From the NCBI GenBank assembly GCA_030378005.1, contig JAUCGF010000002.1:16127-80126 (forward strand): 64,000 bases of DNA, read 5' to 3'. Below the pieces are notes generated by a model. That model was not told where the DNA came from. It did not search any database and saw nothing but the letters and a program-made list of their open reading frames with translations. Shown here piece after piece: positions 1-7,563 of the stretch (position 1 is its first letter; each line of letters starts with the position of its first letter). The position numbers and the translations under genes are program-made. Origin of the DNA: Desulfococcaceae bacterium HSG9 (GTDB taxonomy: Bacteria > Desulfobacterota > Desulfobacteria > Desulfobacterales > JAUCGF01).

Positions 1-343
1 AAGAGATACTTGAAAAAGCTATGTTGATTTTATTGGCATTAGCCTGATCGAATGTCTGAGGGTGTTTTGTGTATCCGTCCTTGTCAATAACAATCCAAAT
101 GGCATCATACGAATTTTTTTCGGCATTGGCAATTTTTTTCAGAGATTTCGCTTCAGCGACTAACTCTTTCCCGGTGTTTTTGTTAGAATCATAAATTTCA
201 ATCCTTAACGCCGCCAATTTATTGCGATGATATTTATCGTGTTTCAACCCCTTAAAGTAATTTGGCTCGGTTTCCCTGCCCTCGCAGAGGATTAGAATCC
301 GCTTATTGGGCTTACGTCTATTTGTCAGTCTCTTTTTGGGCAT
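1..343 (-). CDS. rloB: RloB family protein, N-terminal part (cut by window edge)
   Basis: Reading the minus strand from the ATG at 343 gives a basic N-terminus (MPKKRLTNRRKPNKR) followed by ILILCEGRETEPNYFKGL, then a beta/alpha stretch with a WIVIDKDG motif. The CEGxxTEpxYF and D-x-D signatures are typical of RloB (AbiLii-like, Toprim-related) proteins of about 200 residues. About 114 codons are visible; the C-terminus lies beyond the left edge. The start overlaps the 3' end of the upstream ATPase gene by 26 bp, so the two are translationally coupled. RloA/RloB pairs occur in restriction-modification islands and match the AbiL abortive-infection pair. A role in phage defence here is inferred from family and pairing. 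Confidence 0.8.
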   Translation of the reverse strand, partial: MPKKRLTNRRKPNKRILILCEGRETEPNYFKGLKHDKYHRNKLAALRIEIYDSNKNTGKELVAEAKSLKKIANAEKNSYDAIWIVIDKDGYTKHPQTFDQANANKINIAFSSIS

Positions 344-1628
344 TTTTTATCCACTCTTCAAATCTGCCAATCATCGGTAATGCTCCAAAGCGGCCGCTCA
401 GATACCATTTATCAAAAGGTGTTTGAGAACTCACCTCGCTATAATCAAATTCACTGATAGAATATAGTGATGTGATGCCATATTGATTTTTTTCGCATAA
501 CCATATTTGGTCGCGTCTTAACGAATCGGGATTTAATAACGTGGTATCATGGGTGGCAAAAATTAATTGAGCATTTTCAGGGTTTGTTTCAGGATTATGA
601 AAAAGATCGATTAGCGCTTGTGTCATCAGCGGATGTAAACTGTTATTCAGTTCATCAGCGATTAAGACCAGTCCGTTTTTTAATACATAAATAATTTTTC
701 CAGCTAAATCATACAACTTTTGCGTTCCATCAGATTCATCTTCAAGATCAAATCCGATGTTTCCGGCTTCTTTTCCGTTTTCAAAGACCTTATGAAACAT
801 TTGAGGTTTTTTAATCCCTTGAGTCATATAAATTTTTCTTAATAATTTTGTTGTTTTTGGCATTTTTTGATCAAGAAATTCATTATCATCAATTTTTCTT
901 TTTTTAATTTCCATATATTCAATGCCGGTATCAGCAATTTTTAAAAAATCACTGATAAATTTTTTATTCGATTCGTCTTGCAAACATAACTCAGTAGTAA
1001 AATTTTGTGGGATTTCATGGGGATGAACTAATAATTGCAATGTATTTCTGAAATACAAATAGATTTCTCTTAACAGTTTATTGTTGCTATTAGCGGCTTT
1101 AGATAGAAAAAGATGATTTTCCAGAAGTTGGTTTTCAATAGTTTTCGCAGGTCCTTGAAAATTTTTTCCAAATTTAATTCTTTGCCCCTTTTCCCGATGA
1201 AATAAAACGGCTTCGTATCCTTTTGGGAAAAAAACCAACGATTCTTTTAAAATTTCATCGTGGTCAAAATGAATTTCATAACGATAGCGCACCGAATCAT
1301 TGCCAAGAAATTCAATCTCAAACATAGTCGGTTCGCCAGAAGAATTTTTATTCAATCTGAACGGGTCGTAATAAAATAGCTTATCTCCTAACTTCAAATC
1401 TGTTGATTTGATAACAAAATCAATAAAGGTCTCAAATGCTTTGATGATGTTACTTTTACCTGCCGCATTCGCCCCGTAAATAACTGCCGTTTTCAGCAGA
1501 TTGATAGTTTTTTCCCTTTCAGATTGAAATACATTATCAGGGTGTTCGGATATATTGGTTGCCAGTGCGCTTAACGTAATCGACTCTCGAATAGACCTAT
1601 AATTTTTAATGGTAAAATCAATCAGCAT
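318..1628 (-). CDS. rloA: AAA15/RloA-like ABC-type ATPase (AbiLi-like)
   Basis: This 436-residue SMC/ABC-type ATPase starts with MLIDFTIKNYRSI, the usual N-terminal strand of the AAA15/AAA_21 family. Walker A is GANAAGKS (residues about 52-59). Near the C-terminus come a signature-like region, Walker B (GLVLIADELNNSLHP) and the switch histidine in LIFATHDTTLL. The length suits a single-domain RloA/AbiLi protein with an inserted helical segment. It runs directly into rloB with a 26-bp overlap. It probably acts as the sensor/ATPase half of a two-gene toxin-type defence module; the trigger and target cannot be read from the sequence. Confidence 0.8.
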   Translation of the reverse strand: MLIDFTIKNYRSIRESITLSALATNISEHPDNVFQSEREKTINLLKTAVIYGANAAGKSNIIKAFETFIDFVIKSTDLKLGDKLFYYDPFRLNKNSSGEPTMFEIEFLGNDSVRYRYEIHFDHDEILKESLVFFPKGYEAVLFHREKGQRIKFGKNFQGPAKTIENQLLENHLFLSKAANSNNKLLREIYLYFRNTLQLLVHPHEIPQNFTTELCLQDESNKKFISDFLKIADTGIEYMEIKKRKIDDNEFLDQKMPKTTKLLRKIYMTQGIKKPQMFHKVFENGKEAGNIGFDLEDESDGTQKLYDLAGKIIYVLKNGLVLIADELNNSLHPLMTQALIDLFHNPETNPENAQLIFATHDTTLLNPDSLRRDQIWLCEKNQYGITSLYSISEFDYSEVSSQTPFDKWYLSGRFGALPMIGRFEEWIKNAQKETDK

Positions 1629-1741
1629 TACTTTTACTCTTTTCCTAAAATAATTGGGCTATAATAGTTGTTTGCTCCTCTGATTGCTGAGGAAATTGTA
1701 AGGTTGTTAGCCCAATACATTGGAATTGCTATTAAACCTCA

Positions 1742-2308
1742 TCAGTGACCACACCATTGCCTTTCACACGGAACACCATCATAATCTCCGTCAATCTTAA
1801 CACCAGGGCAATTGTTTAGGTAAAACATCGCCTCTTCACAGGAAGTCATTTCCGAGCAATATACTTTTCCTTCACATTTATATTTAGGCTGATCCTTATA
1901 TGAATTTGTATTCTTCAACATAATAATATCCTTAACCTCATTAAAAATATTAAAAACAAACTGATGCCCATCGTTATATAAGAAAAGGGCAACTATGATA
2001 ATCATTATCAGTCTAAACCCAAATTTATTAAAAGACATACCGGATTTTTTACTCCTGATTGATTTTTTGGTACCGCTATAAATAGGTTTTACGCCTTCAA
2101 TTCTTGCATTTATCGCTCTGATTTTTCCTTTGTTATCCATACTCGTCTGATATAAGATAACATCCTCGATAACAGGGCGACGGCTCATTTTTTTCAATGC
2201 CGTTATATGAATAAAAACGTCCTGTTTTCCCTCTTCTGGTTTAATAAATCCAAAGCCCTTATCATCTTTCCATGTAGATAATTTCCCCTTATGTGTTAAA
2301 GATGCCAT
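1742..2308 (-). CDS. Cold-shock domain / transmembrane / excalibur-domain protein
   Basis: The protein has 188 residues in three parts. Residues about 6-70 form a cold-shock domain with the RNP-like motif KGFGFIKPEEG and a VFIHI strand. Residues about 97-113 form one hydrophobic segment (FRLIMIIIVALFLY). The C-terminus is an excalibur calcium-binding motif (DGDYDGVPCE) with several cysteines. By hydropathy the nucleic-acid-binding part would be cytoplasmic and the excalibur part outside the membrane. CSD proteins fused to membrane domains exist (CSD-DUF1294), and excalibur versions resemble them. The gene stands alone; its function is unknown. Confidence 0.75.
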   Translation of the reverse strand: MASLTHKGKLSTWKDDKGFGFIKPEEGKQDVFIHITALKKMSRRPVIEDVILYQTSMDNKGKIRAINARIEGVKPIYSGTKKSIRSKKSGMSFNKFGFRLIMIIIVALFLYNDGHQFVFNIFNEVKDIIMLKNTNSYKDQPKYKCEGKVYCSEMTSCEEAMFYLNNCPGVKIDGDYDGVPCERQWCGH

Positions 2309-2340
2309 CAGTTTGCTTGTCCCTTTTTTTCAATCCTCAA

Positions 2341-4038
2341 TTACAATCTCCCCTTCCGCAAAATCGCAATTAAAAGCCATATTCCCATAACCGCGGCGGC
2401 CGAAAAACCGATAATCCCAATCAGAGATATTCCATAGACAAAAGGCGGAATCTCAGAATTGATGATGATCGCTGAACCTATGAGCAAGGATGCGATAACA
2501 ATGGCAAAAGAGATTCGGTTGGATGTGCGGTCGTTTGTGGCGCGCATCTCGGCCAGCCCCGTATGCCGGATATTAACAGTCAGTTTCTTTTGCTTGGCCA
2601 GACGGGCGATTTCAAGCAGATCATTTGGAAAGCGGTGTAAAAAATCCAGCAGTTCCGAACCGAGCCGCATCATATCTCCGGAGATGCGTTCCGGATGATA
2701 ACGATTTAATTTCACTTGTTCAAGAAACGGGACGCTTTGGGAAATCAGATTAAAATCAGGGTCTAATTGGGCGGCTACGCCTTCAAGCGTGCCTAACGCT
2801 TTCATCATCAGGAAAAGATCAGGCGGGATGCGGAGCTGATTGCGGGATGTCAGTTCAAGCAGATGGGACAATACTTTGCTAAGGTCAATGTCCTTTAGCG
2901 GTTTATAAACATGCTCGTTAATAAATTCGGAGACATCTTTTCTAAGTATTCTTAAATCCGGTTCATCATCCCAAAGAGCCAGTTTTACAAGCACTCGCGT
3001 AGTGCCATCATCATCTTTATTCACCACATTTTCAATCAAATCGACAAAATTTTCGCGGGTTTGTCGATCCACTGACCCGACCATACCGAAATCAATCAAA
3101 CAGATGACATTTTGTGGCAAAACAAAGATATTGCCTGGATGAGGGTCCGCATGAAAAAAGCCGTGATAAAATATCTGGGTCAGGCATATATCAGCACCTC
3201 GCTGGGTAATCCGTTTGCGGTCAAGCCCCATATCAGACAGAGCTTGAATATCGGACACTTTAACCCCTTCGACAAATTCCATTGTTATTATCTGGGAGGT
3301 TGTCAGTTCCCGAAACACCTTAGGAATATACAACGTATGGTCATCTAAAAACAATTGCGCGATTCGCTCCATATTGGATGCTTCAATGGTGTAATCAATC
3401 TCTCTTTCAAGGCTTTTGGCAAACTCATCAACAATTTTAACAGGTTGATGCAAAACCATTTCTTCAATATGACTTTCCATGAGAGTCGCCAGATGAAGCA
3501 TGATTTCAAGGTCAATTTCAATTGTTTTATTTACGCCGGGGCGTTGCACTTTCACTGCCACCTGTTCGCCATCTTTGAGACGCGCTTGATAAACCTGCCC
3601 AATAGATGCCGATGCAAAGGGCGTTTCGGAAAACGATTGGAAGAGTTTTTCGGGAAATTGTCCGAAGTCATCTTCAAAAACCTGACGAATTGCGTGATAA
3701 TCGCGCGGGGGCACATGATCTTGAAGTTTGGCAAGTTCACTCAGAACATCTGGCGGGATAAGGTCTGGACGTGTTGAAAGAATTTGTCCTAATTTAATAT
3801 AAGTAGGCCCCAGTTCTTCAATCGCCATTCGTAATCGTTGGGCACCGGCTAACCGCTCAACACGCGGGCGGCGATCTTTGGCGATCATTTGCAGTCCGAT
3901 TTCGATATATTGATCAATTTTGAGGCGTTCGATGAAATCGCCAAAACCGTATTTGAAAAACACGCCCAAAATTTGGCGGTAACGGGTTAAATGACGGTAA
4001 GTGCGTCCGATGACGCCTATTTTGCGAATACTAAGCAT
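2341..4038 (-). CDS. ubiB: UbiB/ABC1-family atypical kinase (AarF/ADCK/COQ8-like)
   Basis: The protein is 565 residues. The KxGQ signature appears as ELGPTYIKLGQILSTRPDL (about residues 72-90), followed by the alanine-rich nucleotide loop ASASIGQVYQARL, the lysine in VAVKVQRPG, a catalytic HADPHPGN and the metal-binding DFG in LIDFGMVG. The last ~50 residues hold two predicted membrane helices, as in bacterial UbiB. The family supports biosynthesis or trafficking of isoprenoid quinones; in an anaerobe the partner is probably menaquinone (inference). A phasin-like gene lies just upstream on the same strand. A TTTTAAGTT-type repeat occupies the leader and no strong ribosome-binding site is visible before the ATG. 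Confidence 0.9.
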   Translation of the reverse strand: MLSIRKIGVIGRTYRHLTRYRQILGVFFKYGFGDFIERLKIDQYIEIGLQMIAKDRRPRVERLAGAQRLRMAIEELGPTYIKLGQILSTRPDLIPPDVLSELAKLQDHVPPRDYHAIRQVFEDDFGQFPEKLFQSFSETPFASASIGQVYQARLKDGEQVAVKVQRPGVNKTIEIDLEIMLHLATLMESHIEEMVLHQPVKIVDEFAKSLEREIDYTIEASNMERIAQLFLDDHTLYIPKVFRELTTSQIITMEFVEGVKVSDIQALSDMGLDRKRITQRGADICLTQIFYHGFFHADPHPGNIFVLPQNVICLIDFGMVGSVDRQTRENFVDLIENVVNKDDDGTTRVLVKLALWDDEPDLRILRKDVSEFINEHVYKPLKDIDLSKVLSHLLELTSRNQLRIPPDLFLMMKALGTLEGVAAQLDPDFNLISQSVPFLEQVKLNRYHPERISGDMMRLGSELLDFLHRFPNDLLEIARLAKQKKLTVNIRHTGLAEMRATNDRTSNRISFAIVIASLLIGSAIIINSEIPPFVYGISLIGIIGFSAAAVMGIWLLIAILRKGRL

Positions 4039-4127
4039 TTCAGAAGTTTTAAGTGTTAAGTTTTAAGTTGCAAGTTATTTCATCGTGACGGAATAATTTG
4101 AAACTTATAACCGGCGAGTTTATAATA

Positions 4128-4433
4128 TTATTTTTTACCGGACCCGAGGGATTTTTTAATATCCCGAATTTCTTTCTTCATTTTATTGAACTCTTCACCG
4201 GTAACGACATCAACCTTTTTTAAAAACTCTTTGACCGATTTTCCAACTCTTTCTTCAAGTTTATCCTGAGTTTCACCATATTTGGTCAAAATTTCCTCAA
4301 CAAATTTTTTACCTTCCTCTTCAGTCATTTTACTTTGGCTCACCCAATCCTGAGCCATGTTTTCGGCTTCATCTTTAGCCATTAATGCCAATCCCACGCC
4401 GCCGACCATTGTTTTTTTGAATAAATCAATCAT
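4128..4433 (-). CDS. Phasin-family-like small helical protein
   Basis: About 101 residues, entirely helical and charged, beginning MIDLFKKTMVGGVGLALMAKDEAENMAQDWV. A long amphipathic coiled-coil region and a lysine-rich end (KKSLGSGKK) follow. This matches the small phasin / PHA-granule-associated family often found near ubiB-like genes. The start at 4433 was chosen over an upstream in-frame ATG at 4493 because GGAG lies about 6 bp before it, and because the extra 20 residues would be encoded inside the neighbouring palindromic repeat. No catalytic motif is present. Polyhydroxyalkanoate binding is only a family-level guess. Confidence 0.7.
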   Translation of the reverse strand: MIDLFKKTMVGGVGLALMAKDEAENMAQDWVSQSKMTEEEGKKFVEEILTKYGETQDKLEERVGKSVKEFLKKVDVVTGEEFNKMKKEIRDIKKSLGSGKK

Positions 4434-4463
4434 TATTCGCTCCTTACAGTTAATATACTTAAT

Positions 4464-4617
4464 TATAGGGTGGTGCAATAAGTACTTGGACATATATTTT
4501 CAGGTATAGAATTCTTCAATAAATCGGGTTTTTCTAAAAAACCCGATTTCTAAAATACCGGAAAACTTTTGTCCAAGTACTTAATGGTGGGTTTCGCTAC
4601 GCTACACCCACCCTATA
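4464..4617. repeat. Nested palindromic repeat
   Basis: The outer arms are TATAGGGTGG (4464 on) and CCACCCTATA (ending 4617). Inside them AAGTACTTGGACA (4480-4492) pairs with its complement at 4570-4582. At the centre AAATCGGGTTTTT folds onto its complement (about 4517-4546). The left arm lies in the leader of the phasin gene and the right arm shares TATA with the adjoining inverted-repeat element. A similar CCCACCCT palindrome occurs at 48681-48719. Confidence 0.75.
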
Positions 4618-4713
4618 GACTGTCAGATAATTAATTTCACAAGGATAGAGGGAGGAGAACGTAGTATATCTCCGACCGATAACGCAGTGAAATTATTTAG
4701 GTGACGGTCTATA
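4614..4713 (-). repeat. MITE-like element, family 1, copy 1
   Basis: This 100-bp element has terminal inverted repeats TATAGACTGTCAGATAAT and a matching complement ending in GGTCTATA. It is the reverse complement, with a small internal deletion, of the copies at 5971-6076 and 7456-7561. The shared core contains TATATCTCCGACCGATAACG. It carries no ORF, and the TA ends suggest a TA target, so a non-autonomous MITE is the best reading. Confidence 0.8.
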
Positions 4714-4756
4714 CATTACGGATATCAGGTAAGTTGTTCCATTGAGAATTTTGTAA

Positions 4757-5917
4757 TCACTTCAGCTTGCCAATTAATATGCTGGCAATGGTATTTTTCT
4801 GAATCTCTTTAGTGCCTTCATAAATTTCCGTAATTTTGGCATCACGATAGAACCGTTCAACTTCATACTCCGCCATATAGCCATACCCGCCATGCAATTG
4901 AATGGCTTCATCAGCAACTTCCACGGCTGTGCGAGCGGCAAACATTTTGGCCATAGACGTCAATTTGGCATCCATGCGGCCTTGATCATAATTCCAGGCC
5001 GCTTTGTAGGTGATCAGACGTGCCAGCTCGATTTTGGTTGCCATATCGGCCAGTTTATGTTGATTTACTTGGAATTGGGCAATCTTTTTACCAAACTGTT
5101 CACGCCCTTTGGTGTAAGCCAGGGCGCGGTCAAAGGCACCTTGAGCCGTTCCCAGAGCCTGCGCCGCCACTAAAATCCGACTTTCATCAAAAAACTCCAA
5201 AACCTGATAAAAGCCGCGCCCCGCTTTGCCAATTATATTTGTCTTAGGAACACGCACATCTTTAAAAACCACTTCCGCAGTGGGCATTGAATGAATTCCA
5301 AATTTATCGCCGACATCGGCAGTTGAAACCCCTTCACGGTCAGCTTCCACTAAAATCAAGCTTTGCCCTCGATGTGAAGGTTTTATGTCTGTATCCGTCT
5401 GGCAGAGAACCGAATAAAACCCGGTCAGTGGGTGTCCGCCGTTGGTAATGAACATTTTCACACCGTTTATTACCCATTCATCGCCATCTTCATGCGCGGT
5501 TGTATCCATCCTTGTAATATCAGAACCGTGGTCAGCTTCGGTAAACGCGCCGCAGGACAACACTTTACCTTCGGCGACCTGGGGTAAAAATTCAGCTTTA
5601 AGTTCCTCGCTGGCAAACCGCAGAAGACACTCGGATGCAAAACTGGAAAGAATGACGGCGCTGCCAACAGTCGAGTCCCGGGCACAAAACTCTTCGGCAA
5701 TCAGAATATTTTCCAGTACGCCAAGATCCTGGCCGGAATATTTTTCAGGAAAATGGACACCGATAAAGCCATAATCGGCGGCTTTTTTCCAAATTTTTTC
5801 TGGGAATTGATGTTTTTTGGCCATTTCAAGGGCGAGTTCCTTGTCAAATTCGCCTTTGGCAAAATCTCTGGCAGCTTTCTGAATCTCTTTTTGTGAGCGG
5901 GTCAGTTCAAAATCCAT
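4757..5917 (-). CDS. Acyl-CoA dehydrogenase
   Basis: A 386-residue acyl-CoA dehydrogenase of standard length. The N-terminal helical domain begins MDFELTRSQKEIQKAARDFA. The middle beta-domain has the FAD-binding CGAFTEADHGSD and the WVINGVKMFITNGG stretch. The C-terminal domain contains YTKGREQFGKKIAQFQ, the family region LHGGYGYMAEYEVERFYRDA, and IYEGT. It oxidises acyl-CoA to enoyl-CoA and passes electrons to an electron-transfer flavoprotein. Chain length and exact substrate cannot be told. It has inverted-repeat elements on both sides, and a flavoprotein gene follows upstream on the same strand. Confidence 0.92.
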   Translation of the reverse strand: MDFELTRSQKEIQKAARDFAKGEFDKELALEMAKKHQFPEKIWKKAADYGFIGVHFPEKYSGQDLGVLENILIAEEFCARDSTVGSAVILSSFASECLLRFASEELKAEFLPQVAEGKVLSCGAFTEADHGSDITRMDTTAHEDGDEWVINGVKMFITNGGHPLTGFYSVLCQTDTDIKPSHRGQSLILVEADREGVSTADVGDKFGIHSMPTAEVVFKDVRVPKTNIIGKAGRGFYQVLEFFDESRILVAAQALGTAQGAFDRALAYTKGREQFGKKIAQFQVNQHKLADMATKIELARLITYKAAWNYDQGRMDAKLTSMAKMFAARTAVEVADEAIQLHGGYGYMAEYEVERFYRDAKITEIYEGTKEIQKNTIASILIGKLK

Positions 5918-5970
5918 TTACACCTCCTGAAGCTGGTACCAAATTGGCAACCATGTTTATTGATTTATTA

Positions 5971-6076
5971 TATAGACGTTCAGATAAATAATGTCACTAC
6001 GTTATCGGTCGGAGATATACTATCCGTATTATCCCCTCTCTCTGGTCTTGTGACATTAATTATCTGACAGTCTATA
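5971..6076 (+). repeat. MITE-like element, family 1, copy 2
   Basis: A 106-bp element starting TATAGACGTTCAGATAAATA and ending in ATTATCTGACAGTCTATA, so the ends form imperfect inverted repeats of about 25 bp. It shares the core GTTATCGGTCGGAGATATAC with the copies at 4614 and 7456. It fills the gap between the acyl-CoA dehydrogenase start and the next gene. The remaining 6077-6234 is AT-rich with no gene seen. Confidence 0.85.
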
Positions 6077-6234
6077 AGAAAGTTTCACAAACTAAACTTA
6101 ATTGATTAAATTATCATAAGGTCAGGCGTATTGCAATATTTTTAAAAATATAGAGCCTGCGCATAAACTCTGAATTCGACCCCCTTGGCACTATAAAGCC
6201 CAAAACAGCACAGACAATCGTATATAACTTTTTT

Positions 6235-7440
6235 TTATTTTAAAAAAGTGTCTCCTTTTTCAAAATCACCTTCTTTGAAACGGCTGTAACGTAATGGATT
6301 GTTCTTATTGTTCATCTTACCTGTGGCAATATCGGCAACTCTTTTACCTGCTGCCGGCGACATCATAACACCGCACCAATGACCGCAATTCATATATAAC
6401 CCCTCTATTTCATCAATGGGACCGATGATGGGTTTATCATCCAGCGTATAGACGTATTGACCGGCTGATATATCAATGTCTTCCGCTTTTAAATTGTCAG
6501 CAACGGTTTCAAAAAAAGGATTGAGGCGGGATGCCCGATGGATTGATTCCGCTGCAAAATCCCAGTCCGTAGCTATGTCGTCCGCAGGGGCGCTTTCCGG
6601 TTCATCCGGGTTTACCCATGCGCATAACACGCCGCCGGCTTCGGGCCGCCAATAGCTGTGATTGACAAGATCGACCGTGAATGGCGCATCTGAAGGCAGG
6701 TTTTTATAGGATGTCCTGATATAAGCTTTTTGCCGCCGGACGGTCCTTAATGGAATGTCAATTCCTGCCATTTTTCCGATAACGCCTGCATAAGGGCCGG
6801 CACAATTTACCACCAATCTTGTTTGAATGATTCCTTTGTCTGTTTCAACTCCACAGATGCCCTTACCATCTATTTGAAGACCGGTTACTTTGGTTTTGGT
6901 AAAAAAGCTGGCATTTTTTGACCCTTTGGCAAACCCATAAGTGGTTTCATGGGTGGATATCCAGCCATCCCGATTATTAAAAGTGGCGGCAAGCGCTTGG
7001 GGTGCAAGAAAAGGAAATCGTTTCTGAAGATCATCCCCGATGATAAGTTCCGAGCCTGGCACGCCCAATTCATTATATCTTTTTAAAGCTTTTTCAAGGT
7101 CTGGCACCATATCAGGGTCATCTGTCACAAAAAGATAGCCTTTCTGGGTAATGCCAATGTCAATATCCGGAATATTTACCACGTCCTTGAAATTTTCAAA
7201 CATTTCCACGCTTGGAAGAACAAGGTCTGCCATTGATTTTTCCGTGAACTGAGTTCTAAAACATTCAACACTGGCGGCTGTGGTCAATGTGGAAAGACCA
7301 TCCCGTTTTTCAACGAGTATAACGCTCATGCCGGCTTTTGAAAGCCAGAACGCAGTGGATGCGCCCACTATACCGCCGCCGATAACAACCGCATCAGCCG
7401 TTTTATTTTCAAAATTTTGAGGAACAATTATTTCACTCAT
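6235..7440 (-). CDS. FAD-dependent oxidoreductase, DAO family (sarcosine-oxidase-beta-like)
   Basis: A 401-residue protein with an N-terminal Rossmann motif AVVIGGGIVGASTAFWLSKAG and an acidic end to the second strand (VEKR). It has the conserved RLVVNCAGPYAG motif of D-amino-acid oxidase / sarcosine oxidase relatives and a C-terminal DDKPIIGPIDEIEG-LYMNCGHWCGVMMSPA segment that closes the FAD site. Members oxidise secondary or D-amino acids (sarcosine, dimethylglycine, D-proline). The substrate is not decidable here. It lies between two MITE copies, with the AOR gene further upstream on the same strand, so co-transcription is uncertain. Confidence 0.85.
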   Translation of the reverse strand: MSEIIVPQNFENKTADAVVIGGGIVGASTAFWLSKAGMSVILVEKRDGLSTLTTAASVECFRTQFTEKSMADLVLPSVEMFENFKDVVNIPDIDIGITQKGYLFVTDDPDMVPDLEKALKRYNELGVPGSELIIGDDLQKRFPFLAPQALAATFNNRDGWISTHETTYGFAKGSKNASFFTKTKVTGLQIDGKGICGVETDKGIIQTRLVVNCAGPYAGVIGKMAGIDIPLRTVRRQKAYIRTSYKNLPSDAPFTVDLVNHSYWRPEAGGVLCAWVNPDEPESAPADDIATDWDFAAESIHRASRLNPFFETVADNLKAEDIDISAGQYVYTLDDKPIIGPIDEIEGLYMNCGHWCGVMMSPAAGKRVADIATGKMNNKNNPLRYSRFKEGDFEKGDTFLK

Positions 7441-7455
7441 CTTAATTTTCCTTTC

Positions 7456-7561
7456 TATAGACGTTCAGCTAAATAATGTCACTGCGTTATCAGTCGGAGA
7501 TATACGATGGGTATTATCTCCTCATTCTAGCCTTGTGACATGAATTATCTGAAAGTCTATA
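7456..7561 (+). repeat. MITE-like element, family 1, copy 3
   Basis: A 106-bp copy in the same orientation as 5971-6076, with ends TATAGACGTTCAGCTAAATA and TTATCTGAAAGTCTATA. It ends only 2 bp from the stop codon of the AOR gene and starts 15 bp before the neighbouring start codon, so it makes up the whole intergenic space. Confidence 0.85.
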
Positions 7562-7563
7562 TA

